Part shown: positions 8,320 to 17,945 of the stretch, in pieces
How the letters are laid out: the number at the start of each line of letters is the position of its first letter
Numbering within the stretch: position 1 is the stretch's first letter
Origin: Methylophaga sp.
GTDB taxonomy: Bacteria; Pseudomonadota; Gammaproteobacteria; Nitrosococcales; Methylophagaceae
Assembly (NCBI RefSeq): GCF_030651745.1
Contig: NZ_JAUSCC010000096.1
Coordinates: 1-49,880, forward strand
Length of the DNA stretch: 49,880 nucleotides
Direction of reading: 5' to 3'
Translations under genes and position numbers: made by a program
Notes under the pieces: model-generated
What the model was told of the DNA's origin: nothing
Database searches by the model: none
What the model saw: only the letters and a program-made list of their open reading frames with translations

Positions 8320-9831
8320 ATGGCATCACGTGCGCCTTTTTATATTCTGGTCAGTCTGCTGTTTTTTGCAGGTTTAGCACTTACTCTACACCGTCATATT
8401 GCATTTGATATTCCCTGGTTTCCAGGTGAACAACGTCAAACCTGGTCGATTGAAGCCAAGGTGGATTTTGAAGCCCGTGGCGAACCGGTTACAGCCCGCT
8501 TAGCGATTCCGAATACGCAACCTGGCTTTACTCAACTTAATCAGCAAACTGCCAGCCCGGGCTATGGATTGGCATTTGTTGATCGTAAAGGTGGTACCTA
8601 CGCTGAATGGTCGATCAGAGAAGCCAATGGCAATCAATCGCTGTATTACAAAGTTGATATGTTATTGGATCCATATGCCATACCGGTAGAACAGGAACCA
8701 GTAGCAAACGTTAAACCAAACGTTGAAAAAGAGCCTTACGCTTCAGCTGCACAAATGATTCTTGACCGTGCCATAGAACGCTCATCATCCAATTACACAT
8801 TGGCACGCGAACTGATTCATGAATTTAACAATCAACAGCAAACCGCAGAGTTGCTTGCTCAACTAAAACCCAAACCCATCTGGATTGCTCAACTTCTGCA
8901 AGAAGCCGGCGTACCGGCCAGACGCATTCATGCTTTATATCTGGAAGATGGCCGTCGTCGCCAGTCACTGATTGAATATATTCAGGTTTTTGATGGCAAT
9001 GACTACGAAGTGTTTAATCCGGAAACCGGCGTACAGGGTCAGGCGGAAAATATGCTGCTGTGGCAGTATCATTCCGGCCCGGTATTAGAAGTGGTTGGTG
9101 CGACCAATGCTCAAGTCACCTTCTCGATGATTTCGCAGGAACAACCTTTCAATATTGCGTTGAATCAAAAGTTTGCAGATAACGAATGGCTGAATTTTTC
9201 GCTGTATACCTTGCCGCTTGAAGAACAGGCTATTTTCAAAGGCATTTTGTTGATCCCGGTAGGTGTCTTGATTGTGGTTTTGATGCGTATTCTGGTGGGT
9301 ATTAAAACCTCAGGTACTTTCATGCCGGTGTTGATCGCCATGGCCTTTATCCAAACCAGTTTAATGACCGGCTTGATCGGCTTTTTACTGATTGTCGGTG
9401 TGGGCTTGATGATCCGATCCTACCTGTCCTATCTCAACTTACTACTGGTCGCCCGAATATCCGCGGTCATAATTATGGTTATCGGCATGATCGCTATCTT
9501 CTCAATCGTGGCTTATAAATTCGGCCTGACCGAAGGTATGAAGATCACTTTCTTCCCGATGATCATTCTGGCCTGGACTATTGAACGTATGTCGATCCTC
9601 TGGGAAGAGGAAGGTGCCAAGCAAGTTATGATTCAAGGCGGTGGTTCGCTACTGGTCGCCATCCTTGCCTATCTGGCAATGAACCTAGACTGGGTTCGCC
9701 ATTTAACCTTTAACTTCATGGGAATTCAGTTGATTCTGATGGCACTGACGTTGGTTGCAGGTAGCTATACCGGCTATCGCTTGCTTGAGTTGAAACGGTT
9801 TAAGCCCCTGACCAAGCTGGATAAACAATGA
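8320..9831 (+). CDS. Inactive transglutaminase-like domain fused to 7 TM helices
   Basis: Second gene of the trio. The 503 residues comprise one N-terminal TM helix (about 7-24), a large extracytoplasmic region (about 25-300) matching the inactive transglutaminase module (PF14400 type), then about seven TM helices (305-490; PF14402 type). Segments such as ILLIPVGVLIVVLM and GLIGFLLIVGVGLM show the membrane part. The family lacks a functional Cys-His-Asp triad, so it probably binds peptides rather than catalyses; this is family knowledge. The end overlaps the next gene by four bases (ATGA). Confidence 0.85.
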   Translation: MASRAPFYILVSLLFFAGLALTLHRHIAFDIPWFPGEQRQTWSIEAKVDFEARGEPVTARLAIPNTQPGFTQLNQQTASPGYGLAFVDRKGGTYAEWSIREANGNQSLYYKVDMLLDPYAIPVEQEPVANVKPNVEKEPYASAAQMILDRAIERSSSNYTLARELIHEFNNQQQTAELLAQLKPKPIWIAQLLQEAGVPARRIHALYLEDGRRRQSLIEYIQVFDGNDYEVFNPETGVQGQAENMLLWQYHSGPVLEVVGATNAQVTFSMISQEQPFNIALNQKFADNEWLNFSLYTLPLEEQAIFKGILLIPVGVLIVVLMRILVGIKTSGTFMPVLIAMAFIQTSLMTGLIGFLLIVGVGLMIRSYLSYLNLLLVARISAVIIMVIGMIAIFSIVAYKFGLTEGMKITFFPMIILAWTIERMSILWEEEGAKQVMIQGGGSLLVAILAYLAMNLDWVRHLTFNFMGIQLILMALTLVAGSYTGYRLLELKRFKPLTKLDKQ

Positions 9832-10832
9832 GCGAACCGGCTGAAAAAAAATTGAGCTGGTTTCAAACCATACGCGAGCGTTATGCGCACCCCAGTGCAC
9901 TGAGCAAAATCGGTGTATTGGGGATGAATCGGCGTAATGTTTCGTATATCAGTCGCTACAATCCCCGGCATCTGTTTCCGCTGGTTGACGATAAATTACA
10001 AACCAAAGAACTGGCGCTTGAAGCAGGCGTAAAAGTGCCTGATTTGATTGGTGTGATCAGCGAACAACATTCTGTGAAAGATCTTGCTGGGATCCTGCAA
10101 CGCTGCAGCAGCGGTTTTTGTATCAAACCGGCTCATGGCTCAGGTGGTAAAGGTATTCTGGTTATCACTCGGCAGAGTGAAGAAGGCTATCGCAAATCCA
10201 ATGGGCAATTTGCCAATATTGGCGATCTGGAACGTCATGTCTCCAATATCCTGGCAGGATTGTTTTCGCTGGGTGGTCGTGCTGACGTGGCCATTATTGA
10301 AGATCTGATTCACTTTGATGATTGTTTCAGCGGTTTCAGCTATGAAGGTGTGCCTGATACGCGAGTTATCGTGTTCCGCGGCTTCCCGGTAATGGCTATG
10401 ATGCGATTATCTACCGCCGCCTCCAATGGAAAAGCCAATCTGCATCAGGGTGCTGTGGGCGTAGGTCTGGATATTGGTGATGGACATGCCTTACGTGCAG
10501 TACAATTCGACAAACCGATTCTGTTACATCCGGATACCGGCCTGAATATGATGACGTTGAAGGTGCCGCATTGGGAAGAAGTATTAAACCTTGCTGTATC
10601 GTGCTATGAAATGTCGGGACTGGGATACTTGGGTACCGATATCGTATTGGATCGTTTTAAAGGCCCGATGTTACTGGAGTTAAATGCCCGTCCAGGTTTG
10701 ACCATCCAGATTGCAAATGGCAAAGGTTTATTACCTCGGTTACGGCAGATTGAAGCTCTCAGTCACAAAAAACGGATGAGCGTCGAAGATCGTGTCGCTT
10801 ATGCCAGAGAACATTTTACTGATCATCGTTGA
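9828..10832 (+). CDS. Alpha-L-glutamate ligase-like ATP-grasp protein (RimK-related)
   Basis: Third gene of the trio. The 334-residue cytosolic protein has ATP-grasp features: a nucleotide-binding loop KPAHGSGGKGILVI (about 98-111) and a Mg-binding C-terminal motif LLELNARPGLTIQIANGKGL. It matches the alpha-L-glutamate ligase-related family (TIGR02291), whose members are predicted to ligate an amino acid or peptide to a carboxylate. The substrate is unknown. The ATGA overlap with the transglutaminase-7TM gene indicates coupled translation. Together the trio pairs a predicted ligase inside the cell with a protease domain and a peptide-binding domain outside. Confidence 0.88.
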   Translation: MSEPAEKKLSWFQTIRERYAHPSALSKIGVLGMNRRNVSYISRYNPRHLFPLVDDKLQTKELALEAGVKVPDLIGVISEQHSVKDLAGILQRCSSGFCIKPAHGSGGKGILVITRQSEEGYRKSNGQFANIGDLERHVSNILAGLFSLGGRADVAIIEDLIHFDDCFSGFSYEGVPDTRVIVFRGFPVMAMMRLSTAASNGKANLHQGAVGVGLDIGDGHALRAVQFDKPILLHPDTGLNMMTLKVPHWEEVLNLAVSCYEMSGLGYLGTDIVLDRFKGPMLLELNARPGLTIQIANGKGLLPRLRQIEALSHKKRMSVEDRVAYAREHFTDHR

Positions 10833-10849
10833 TTCAACAGGAGTTCGGA

Positions 10850-11572
10850 ATGATGGCTAATCAAAGTAAATCAACAGCATTGATTTTAGGTGGGGCGTTA
10901 TTTCTGGGCTTAACCATGTTGGGCTTTCAGCTCGGCAAGGCGTTAATTGATTTCAAGCAGCTGGAACGAAGCGTAACCGTAAAAGGATTATCTGAACGCG
11001 ATTATCCAGCGGATGTGGTGATTTGGCCGATTCAATTCACCGAAGCCAACAATGATCTGCCAGAGCTATATCAAGCCATTGAAAATAATGGCAAAAAGGT
11101 TCGTGAGTTTCTGCAGCAACGTGGCATTCAGCATGATGAAATCACGTTTAATGCCCCCGCGATTATTGATAAGTCGGCCCAGCAATATGGTGGCGGCCCG
11201 AGAGCAGAGTTCCGTTATACCGCAACACAAACGGTAACTGTGTATTCGCAGAATATCGAAGCGGTTCGCCAGGCAATGCCGGCTGTAGCTGAATTAGGAA
11301 AGCAAGGTCTGGTATTGACCGGTGAAAACTATATGGCTCAGACCGAATATCTGTTTACCCGACTTAATGAAGTCAAACCAGAGATGATCGAAGAAGCCAC
11401 TGAAAATGCCCGTGAAGTGGCTGAGAAATTTGCACAGGATTCTGACAGTGACTTAGGCAAAATCCGTAAAGCTTCACAAGGTCAATTCAGTATTACGGCG
11501 CGCGACAACAACAATCCACATATCAAACAGGTTCGCGTGGTTTCTACAGTGGAATACTATCTTTCTGATTAA
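10850..11572 (+). CDS. SIMPL (DUF541) domain protein
   Basis: The 240-residue protein has one N-terminal TM or signal segment (ALILGGALFLGLTMLGFQLG) followed by a SIMPL/DUF541 domain (ERSVTVKGLSERDYPADVVIW ... VRVVSTVEYYLSD). DUF541 proteins are periplasmic or envelope proteins, some linked to oxidative-stress defence; the biochemical role is unclear. I chose the ATG at 10850 because AGGAG lies 6 bp upstream; an upstream in-frame ATG at 10829 has no such site. It follows the ATP-grasp gene by 17 bp, so it may belong to the same transcript. Confidence 0.85.
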   Translation: MMANQSKSTALILGGALFLGLTMLGFQLGKALIDFKQLERSVTVKGLSERDYPADVVIWPIQFTEANNDLPELYQAIENNGKKVREFLQQRGIQHDEITFNAPAIIDKSAQQYGGGPRAEFRYTATQTVTVYSQNIEAVRQAMPAVAELGKQGLVLTGENYMAQTEYLFTRLNEVKPEMIEEATENAREVAEKFAQDSDSDLGKIRKASQGQFSITARDNNNPHIKQVRVVSTVEYYLSD

Positions 11573-11574
11573 GC

Positions 11575-12630
11575 GTGGCTAGCGAATCTCCAATCAAAGG
11601 GCGAGGAACCGCGACTCAAATAGATGGACGTTATAACGCTTTTCAACGAGAAAACGTCGAGGATGGCTGGTTTCAGGAGGCAGAAAACCCTCCCAAGACC
11701 ACGGTGGAAATTGAACACCCTAAAAGCATTATCACCCGCAACCAGTCTCCGGACTTACCTTTCAGCCAATCCATAAATGCCTATCGCGGCTGTGAACATG
11801 GCTGTATCTATTGTTATGCCCGCCCCTCTCACGCCTATTTAGGCCTCTCCCCCGGCCTGGATTTTGAAACCAAACTCACTGCTAAACCCGATGCCGCTAT
11901 ATTGCTCAAAAAAGAATTAGCAGCCAAAAATTATCAATGTTCGCCAATTTCACTGGGTGCCAATACCGATCCATATCAGCCAATAGAACGTGACTATCAA
12001 ATCACCCGGCAGATTCTGCAAGTTCTCAATGAAACTCGTCACCCTTGTCATATCGTGACCAAATCCGCGATGGTGGAACGCGATATTGATATTCTGCAAC
12101 AAATGGCCTCAGAGGATTTAGTGCAGGTTCATCTTTCTATTACTACATTGGATCCTGCTTTATCGCGTGTGATGGAACCCAGAGCCAGTGCGCCCAAAAG
12201 ACGTTTACAAACCATCGAAACATTGCGTGCCGCAGGTATTCCGGTCACGGTATTGATTGCCCCGGTTATTCCTGTATTAACGGATGCGGAGCTGGAGAAT
12301 ATTGTAAAAGCTGTTGTTGAGGCGGGAGCACTCGACGTTCATTACATTCTGCTGAGACTACCGCTGGAAGTCAGCCCTTTATTTGAAACATGGCTGCTGA
12401 CCCATCGCCCCGATCAGGCCCAGCATATTTTGAATCGCATTCATGATTTGCGAGGTGGTAAAAATAACGATCCCCGTTTTGGTCATCGACTTCGCGGTGA
12501 AGGTATCTTTGCTGATCTATTAGCCCAACGGTTTCGTAATATCTATAAAAAACTGCAACTTAAACCATCTTTAGCGCCATTGCGATGTGATTTATTTCAA
12601 TCACCAAACAGTCAGCTGCGTTTGTTTTAA
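11575..12630 (+). CDS. PA0069-family radical SAM protein
   Basis: The 351-residue protein carries the radical SAM cluster motif C-x3-C-x2-C in GCEHGCIYCYARPSH (about 73-87), then the SAM-binding ISLGANTDPYQPIE. It resembles the PA0069/Rv2578c family, related to SplB-like enzymes, whose reaction is not established. The GTG start is two bases after the SIMPL stop; there is no clear SD, so coupling or another start is possible, but the residues that follow (PIKGRGTATQ) look family-typical. It probably ends the operon, since 191 bp without a gene follow. Confidence 0.85.
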   Translation: MASESPIKGRGTATQIDGRYNAFQRENVEDGWFQEAENPPKTTVEIEHPKSIITRNQSPDLPFSQSINAYRGCEHGCIYCYARPSHAYLGLSPGLDFETKLTAKPDAAILLKKELAAKNYQCSPISLGANTDPYQPIERDYQITRQILQVLNETRHPCHIVTKSAMVERDIDILQQMASEDLVQVHLSITTLDPALSRVMEPRASAPKRRLQTIETLRAAGIPVTVLIAPVIPVLTDAELENIVKAVVEAGALDVHYILLRLPLEVSPLFETWLLTHRPDQAQHILNRIHDLRGGKNNDPRFGHRLRGEGIFADLLAQRFRNIYKKLQLKPSLAPLRCDLFQSPNSQLRLF

Positions 12631-12821
12631 TTTATTAAAAAGCTTTGTTTGTTTTACCGGCTCAAAACCAGCTAATTAAATGATAGCTAATACTCATTCC
12701 TGAGCATTTAGAGAAATTTCCTGATTTCGTCGTTTAAACAGGCATACATAATATTGCTTTGACATAAAACTCACATGCAATCAGCGAAAATGCGCTTGCA
12801 CTTAATAATCAGGAATTTTCA

Positions 12822-14456
12822 GTGACTATCAAAAACAGACTTCAACTCGGCTTTGGCATCGTCTTAAGTTTAATGGTGTTGATTGCCATTATCGGTGTAA
12901 ATGAAGTCAGCAAAATTGATCGAACCATGAGCAAAATTAATGAAGTTGACAGCGTCAAACAACGCGCAGCGATTAACTTCCGTGGCAGTGTTCATGACCG
13001 GGCAATTTCAATTCGTGATGTGGTGTTAAGTGAAAACAGCGTAGAACGGCAGCAGCATCTGCAAGATATTGAACGCCTGGAACAATTCTACTCAGAGTCA
13101 GCCATCGGCCTGGAGGCAATGGCAAATAATCCACAGCAATTCACTGTTCAGGAAAAAACGCTGTTAGACAATATCAAAACCATAGAGCAACAAACTCTGG
13201 CTCACACTGCTGAGACAATCAATCTGATTAATCAGGGCAGAAATGGTGAAGCACGCGACTATCTAATGCTTAATACCTCGCCTGCATACACTCAATGGTT
13301 AGGAGCCGTGAATCAGTTTATCGATTATCAGGAAATCACCATTAGTGACCAGGTTGATTATATTCGTCAGCAAACCGGTGGATTTATGGCGTTGATGATC
13401 ACTGTCACCTTGATTGCCATCATCATTGCGATTTTTGTCAGCTATCGTCTGATTGGTCGTCTCTATTCAACCATAGGTGGCGAACCAGATTCGGCAGCTC
13501 GGTTAATCAGAGTGTTTGCCTCCGGTGACTTAACTCAACAAGCCCAAACCCGCTTTCCCAAAAGTATTGTCGGCGCTTTGAGCACCATGTCCAGCGAACT
13601 GTCGCATATTATGAAAGCCATCAGCTCTTCTGCAGGCCAGGTATCGGATGCGGCTAAGGTGATGAATACCACCTCAGCAGAGAATCAAAGTTTAGTTATC
13701 GATCAGAAACAACAAACGTTGGATGGTGCAAATGCCATCAGTGAAATCTCTACCTCTGTGCAGGAGATTGCCCGTCTGACCAGCGAGGCTTCAATACAGG
13801 CGCAAACAGCCGATAAAGAAACCATTAATGGCAATCAGGAAGTGGCGAAAACACTGGCCAGTATCGCTGAGCTGGCAACTAAAGTAGAAGAAGCGGCGCG
13901 CGTCATTGATGAACTGTCTGAAGACAGCAAAAAGATTGGCACCGTTGTTCAAGTCATTGCTGATATTACCGAACAAACCAATCTGTTGGCATTGAATGCA
14001 GCTATTGAAGCCGCCCGTGCCGGTGAGCATGGTCGAGGCTTTGCCGTTGTTGCCGATGAAGTGCGTGGTTTAGCGAGCCGCACCAAAGAGTCGACATTGA
14101 ATATTAAAGACTTGATCGAAAAAACCCAAAGCCGAACCCTAATCGCCGTAAAAGTTATGGAAGAAGGCAAAAACAAAGCGCATCAATGTGTCACGCAAGC
14201 CGAGCATGCTGGTGAATCATTAGCGGTGATCAGTCGTTCGGTTACGGCCATCAATGATATGAATGCCCAGATTGCCAGCGTGGCCGAGCAACAATCCGCG
14301 GTTGCTGAAGAAATTAACAATAACTTCCGGCGGATAACTGCGGTATCTGACAAAGCCGAAGCTGGCTCAAAGTCAATCTCATCGCTCAGTACTGACCTGA
14401 CTCAACTGGCAGCGACACTACAGCAATCCATCAGTAAATTTAAAACGGCCAGTTAA
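12822..14456 (+). CDS. Methyl-accepting chemotaxis protein
   Basis: This is a transmembrane chemoreceptor that signals to CheA/CheW. The 544 residues show TM1 (about 10-28), a periplasmic four-helix-bundle sensor (about 30-188), TM2 (about 190-208), a degenerate HAMP region, and a cytoplasmic signalling coiled coil whose hairpin tip [20 protein letters not shown] is canonical. There is no C-terminal CheR-binding pentapeptide. GTG start with AGGA 8-11 bp upstream. The upstream 190 bp contain TAAA-N15-GCGAAAAT, only a weak resemblance to a flagellar sigma-28 promoter. The ligand is unknown. Confidence 0.93.
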   Translation: MTIKNRLQLGFGIVLSLMVLIAIIGVNEVSKIDRTMSKINEVDSVKQRAAINFRGSVHDRAISIRDVVLSENSVERQQHLQDIERLEQFYSESAIGLEAMANNPQQFTVQEKTLLDNIKTIEQQTLAHTAETINLINQGRNGEARDYLMLNTSPAYTQWLGAVNQFIDYQEITISDQVDYIRQQTGGFMALMITVTLIAIIIAIFVSYRLIGRLYSTIGGEPDSAARLIRVFASGDLTQQAQTRFPKSIVGALSTMSSELSHIMKAISSSAGQVSDAAKVMNTTSAENQSLVIDQKQQTLDGANAISEISTSVQEIARLTSEASIQAQTADKETINGNQEVAKTLASIAELATKVEEAARVIDELSEDSKKIGTVVQVIADITEQTNLLALNAAIEAARAGEHGRGFAVVADEVRGLASRTKESTLNIKDLIEKTQSRTLIAVKVMEEGKNKAHQCVTQAEHAGESLAVISRSVTAINDMNAQIASVAEQQSAVAEEINNNFRRITAVSDKAEAGSKSISSLSTDLTQLAATLQQSISKFKTAS

Positions 14457-14476
14457 TATTCAGCTTTCAGCCCCTA

Positions 14477-14505
14477 AAAAAGCCGCTCAAATTGAGCGGC
14501 TTTTT
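14477..14505. terminator. Bidirectional terminator between MCP and oxidoreductase
   Basis: A near-perfect 14-bp inverted repeat (AAAAAGCCGCTCAA and TTGAGCGGCTTTTT around a single central base) carries A and T tracts on opposite ends. It lies between two convergent genes, so it can end both transcripts. Confidence 0.9.
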
Positions 14506-14512
14506 CGTTGCT

Positions 14513-15529
14513 TTACCCCAGTTGTATGGTTTTGCCCTCTTTTACCGACTGCAAAGCGGCGACAATGGCCCGGCAATTATCTCTGGCATCCTGCAAACTC
14601 AATAACGGCTCGCTGTTGTTTAACACGCAATCTGAGAAGTGTTCGATTTCATTCACAAATTGATCAGCAGGCGGTACTTCGACGGTTTCCTGTTGGCCGG
14701 CCTCAGTCCACCATGAAATAACGGCTTTTTCATCTGCTGGTTGCCAGGTTGTATGGCAAGTCACACCACCCAGAGTACCGATAACTTCATAAACACTGCG
14801 ACGGGCATGTTCAAAACTCATCTCGAATTGAGCAAACCGTCCATTTCCGTAATCAAAAATACCAGTCAGGCTTAAATCCGCGCCATGTTCATTTATATTG
14901 GCAATGGCTGTAACGGCTTTAGGTTCATCGTCAAACCATAATCTGGCGGTATGAATAGCATAGGGACCAATATCCCACATCGCCCCGCCACCATTTTCAA
15001 TGGGTCGATTCACCCGATATAAACGCGCCGGTTTCATTGGAAAAGCAAAACGGGTACTGACAGTTCGAACATCGCCAATCACACCGGACTCAATGATTTC
15101 CCTCACCGCATCATGTTGAGGATGAAAGCGATACATAAAGCCTTCCATGACTTTTACACCCTTTTCTTTTGCCGCCTGGGTAATGGCATCGATATCTTCG
15201 ACTTTTAAGGCCAGTGGTTTTTCAATCAACACATGTTTGCCATTGGCAATGGCTTTTAATGCCCATTCGGCATGCTCTTCATTGGCCATCGGTAAATGAA
15301 TGACATCAATATCCGGATGCGTTAATAAAGCCTGGGGATCATCAAGCGCCAGAATGTCTTTATTGTCTGGGGCCAGTTTGGCGAGGACTTCAGCTGCTGC
15401 ACCTTGGCGGCGGCTGGCGACGGCAATCAGTCGCGCATTATTAGCTTCGATAATGGCGGGAATCAGTTTTTCGGTGACACGCGCTGCGCCGAGAATACCC
15501 CAGTTCAGAATAGATTTTTCTGCTGCCAT
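14513..15529 (-). CDS. Gfo/Idh/MocA-family oxidoreductase
   Basis: The 338-residue product has an N-terminal Rossmann fold (NWGILGAARVTEKLIPAI) and the family EKP motif in HVLIEKPLALKVED, which contributes to NAD(P) and substrate binding. The C-terminal alpha/beta half includes MWDIGPYAIHTARL. Such enzymes act on sugars, polyols or related compounds; the substrate here cannot be read from sequence. GGAG lies 8-11 bp upstream of the ATG. It stands alone, convergent with the chemoreceptor gene and divergent from the peroxiredoxin gene. Confidence 0.88.
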   Translation of the reverse strand: MAAEKSILNWGILGAARVTEKLIPAIIEANNARLIAVASRRQGAAAEVLAKLAPDNKDILALDDPQALLTHPDIDVIHLPMANEEHAEWALKAIANGKHVLIEKPLALKVEDIDAITQAAKEKGVKVMEGFMYRFHPQHDAVREIIESGVIGDVRTVSTRFAFPMKPARLYRVNRPIENGGGAMWDIGPYAIHTARLWFDDEPKAVTAIANINEHGADLSLTGIFDYGNGRFAQFEMSFEHARRSVYEVIGTLGGVTCHTTWQPADEKAVISWWTEAGQQETVEVPPADQFVNEIEHFSDCVLNNSEPLLSLQDARDNCRAIVAALQSVKEGKTIQLG

Positions 15530-15684
15530 TTTTTTCTCCGGTTAAATCATTATGTTCTTCATCATAACGATTAATGTGTTGTGCACCAAACTTGAAAGTC
15601 CTTGTAATAATCAGTGTTTTTATCTGCAGACAGATGGCTTATGCTGATCAGTCAGCTTATTTAACTGATTTGTAAGGAGTGATT

Positions 15685-16197
15685 ATGACGATTGAAGTTG
15701 GACAACAAATACCCGATGGCAAATTAACCGAATGTGTGGAGTTTGATCCTCAAAATGGCTGCCCAATGAATCCGGCTCCGATGGATGTCCGTGAAATGGC
15801 GAAAGGCAAAACCATTGTCATTTTTACCGTACCGGGCGCGTTTACCCCACTCTGCTCTTCACAGCATTTACCCGGTTTTGTCGAACATGCTGAAGCATTA
15901 AAAGCTGCCGGTGCAGATGAAATCTGGTGCTTGGCGGTTAATGATGCCTTTGTTATGGCGGCCTGGGGCCGTGAACAAAAAGCCACTGGCAAAGTGCGCA
16001 TGATGGCCGATGGCAGTGCCGAATACACCAAAGCATTAGGTTTAGATCGTGATTTAACCGGTGGTGGCATGGGCGTTCGTGCATTTCGTGCAGCAATGAT
16101 TATTACTGATAGTGAAGTAAAATATATCGGTGTTGAAGGTTCGGGTGAATTTGGTAAATCCAAAGCCGAAACCATTCTGGAAGAATTAAAAAAATAA
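15685..16197 (+). CDS. Prx5-family peroxiredoxin
   Basis: This thiol peroxidase reduces H2O2 or organic hydroperoxides. The 170-residue product has the active-site motif PGAFTPLCSSQHLPGF, with Thr54 and peroxidatic Cys57, and a conserved Arg in GVRAFRAAMI. Further cysteines at 17, 26 and in DEIWCLAV could resolve the sulfenate or react with glutathione; which one does is not visible. AAGGAG six bases upstream favours the ATG at 15685 over an in-frame GTG two codons earlier. The upstream region contains two short hairpins (ATCTG-CAGA-CAGAT and GCTGA-TCAG-TCAGC). Monocistronic, with a strong terminator. Confidence 0.92.
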   Translation: MTIEVGQQIPDGKLTECVEFDPQNGCPMNPAPMDVREMAKGKTIVIFTVPGAFTPLCSSQHLPGFVEHAEALKAAGADEIWCLAVNDAFVMAAWGREQKATGKVRMMADGSAEYTKALGLDRDLTGGGMGVRAFRAAMIITDSEVKYIGVEGSGEFGKSKAETILEELKK

Positions 16198-16222
16198 CCG
16201 GTTACGAATAAGCTTTTTAAGC

Positions 16223-16252
16223 AAAGGGCAGTGTCTGACACTGCCCTTTTTT
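16223..16252. terminator. Bidirectional terminator between peroxiredoxin and rpiA
   Basis: Inverted repeat AAAGGGCAGTGTC / GACACTGCCCTTT followed by a T-run, placed between two convergent genes. Confidence 0.92.
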
Positions 16253-16264
16253 ATTTAATAACCA

Positions 16265-16966
16265 TTAGCGCTGTAACAGTTTGACGCCATCTGACGAGCC
16301 AATAAACACTGCTTTGGCAATATCGGCAAAAATACCATGCTCAACGACTCCCGGCATCACCGTTAACAGAGCATTTATCTGCGCAGTTTCCAATCCGGAA
16401 AACTGCATATCCAGAATCAAATTTCCCGCAGCGCTATAAGCCACATTGTCCCCGGCGGCATTCATTCTCAGACTGCCTTTGGCCTGCAGTTTTGCCAGAC
16501 GATTCAACACCAACTGCGCGGCACTGGGCATCACTTCGATAGGTATGGCGTTTTTCTCGCCAATCTGGGAAACCATCTTGCTGTCATCTACCAGAACATA
16601 AAAAGCGCTGGCATGACTGGCCAGTAATTTCTCACAGACCAGATCCTGACCCCGTCCCTTTAACAGCTCCAAGTCGGTGGTGACTTCATCCGCGCCATCC
16701 ACATACATATCCAGATGAGATAAATGCTCGATAGCAACCACCTTGAGACCAGCCTGCTGTGCTTTCACTCGACTAATCACCGAACTGGCAACTACCTGTA
16801 TCTCTAATTGCTGTTCACGCTGTCGGCGAGCCAGTTCATCAATAAACAAATTGGCGGTTGAACCTGTTCCCAAACCGACGATCATGCCGTTATCGACAAT
16901 TTCAGCAGCTTTAATAGCCACCTGTTGTTTGGGGCTGGGCGGGGTCGCTTCAGTGTGAGTGGACAT
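16265..16966 (-). CDS. rpiA: Ribose-5-phosphate isomerase A
   Basis: Interconverts ribose 5-phosphate and ribulose 5-phosphate in the pentose phosphate and, in methylotrophs, ribulose monophosphate pathways. The 233-residue product has the family motifs GLGTGSTANLFIDEL, DGADEV (catalytic Asp), KGRGQDLVCEKLLA and DMQFSG. AAGGAG six bases upstream supports the ATG at 16966; an upstream in-frame start would add nine residues. It is divergent from the fructosamine-kinase-like gene across 85 bp and convergent with the peroxiredoxin gene. Confidence 0.96.
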   Translation of the reverse strand: MSTHTEATPPSPKQQVAIKAAEIVDNGMIVGLGTGSTANLFIDELARRQREQQLEIQVVASSVISRVKAQQAGLKVVAIEHLSHLDMYVDGADEVTTDLELLKGRGQDLVCEKLLASHASAFYVLVDDSKMVSQIGEKNAIPIEVMPSAAQLVLNRLAKLQAKGSLRMNAAGDNVAYSAAGNLILDMQFSGLETAQINALLTVMPGVVEHGIFADIAKAVFIGSSDGVKLLQR

Positions 16967-17051
16967 TGACAAACTCCTTGGATGTTTTGGCAAAATTGTC
17001 GTTTCAGCTTAGCATGGTTAAATTACCCGCTCACCTTTCGTGGAGGAAAAC

Positions 17052-17939
17052 ATGGCTCAACTCACTGAAATCATCCAGGAAATTGAACGTGTCACTGGAC
17101 TAAGCTGCCAACCAAATCAACTCTCCTCTATCGGCGGTGGCTGCATCAATACCGCCTATCAGTTGAAAACTCCGGACAAACAGTTTTTTATCAAAGTAAA
17201 TAGCCCGAATCTGGCGGACATGTTTGCTGCCGAAGCTCAAGGCTTGCAGGAGATGGCAGGACTTAACGCTGTTCGTGTGCCGGAAGTTATTTGTTATGGC
17301 ACGGCCGATGGTCATAGTTATCTGGTTTTGGAATACATTCCGCTTGGCAGCATGCGCGGTGGAGCCAATGCCAGGCTCGGCGAACAACTGGCGCGGTTAC
17401 ATCAACAGCCACAACCCTATTTTGGCTGGCATATGGATAACACTATTGGCAGCACACCACAGATAAACGATCGTTCTGCCGACTGGGTGGAGTTCTGGCA
17501 ACAACAACGTCTGGGAAAACAACTTGAATTCGCGGCACGCAATGGGTTTAGCGGTAGTTTGCAAAAAAATGGCGAACGCTTGATTGACGAATTACCGGCA
17601 TTTTTTACCGACTACCAACCACAAGCTTCTTTATTACACGGCGACTTATGGGGTGGTAATGCGGCGGCGGACGAGCATGGTAATCCGGTGATATTTGATC
17701 CTGCCTGCTATTACGGCGATGCTGAAACCGATTTGGCAATGACTGAATTATTCGGTGGTTTTGGCGCTGATTTTCATGCCGGTTATCGAAGTATCAGAAA
17801 AGTCGATCCGGGTTATCGCACTCGCAAAACACTTTATAACCTTTATCATATTATCAATCATCTCAATCTGTTTGGTGGCGGCTACCTCGGTCAGGCCGAT
17901 GCCATGATTTCACAATTACTGGCCGAGCTACGGAGTTAG
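17052..17939 (+). CDS. Fructosamine kinase family protein
   Basis: The 295-residue product belongs to the fructosamine/ketosamine 3-kinase family, which phosphorylates glycated amines and so helps reverse protein glycation. Family marks are IGGGCINTAYQL near the N-terminus, LVLEYIPLG and the kinase loop HGDLWGGNAAAD followed by IFDPACYYGDAETDLAM. GGAGG five bases upstream fixes the ATG at 17052. A phosphatase gene follows after 6 bp, so the pair is probably cotranscribed, a common pairing of small protein-repair or regulatory genes but not proof of joint function. Confidence 0.92.
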   Translation: MAQLTEIIQEIERVTGLSCQPNQLSSIGGGCINTAYQLKTPDKQFFIKVNSPNLADMFAAEAQGLQEMAGLNAVRVPEVICYGTADGHSYLVLEYIPLGSMRGGANARLGEQLARLHQQPQPYFGWHMDNTIGSTPQINDRSADWVEFWQQQRLGKQLEFAARNGFSGSLQKNGERLIDELPAFFTDYQPQASLLHGDLWGGNAAADEHGNPVIFDPACYYGDAETDLAMTELFGGFGADFHAGYRSIRKVDPGYRTRKTLYNLYHIINHLNLFGGGYLGQADAMISQLLAELRS

Positions 17940-17945
17940 CAAAGA

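Noticed and set aside
12760..12800. Flagellar sigma-28 promoter for the first chemoreceptor (TAAA-N15-GCGAAAAT)
   Set aside because: Only about half the -10 element matches GCCGATAA, so it is not supportable without mapping.
15750..16241. 163-codon reading frame opposite the peroxiredoxin
   Set aside because: Fully antisense to a strongly conserved gene and without a family match.
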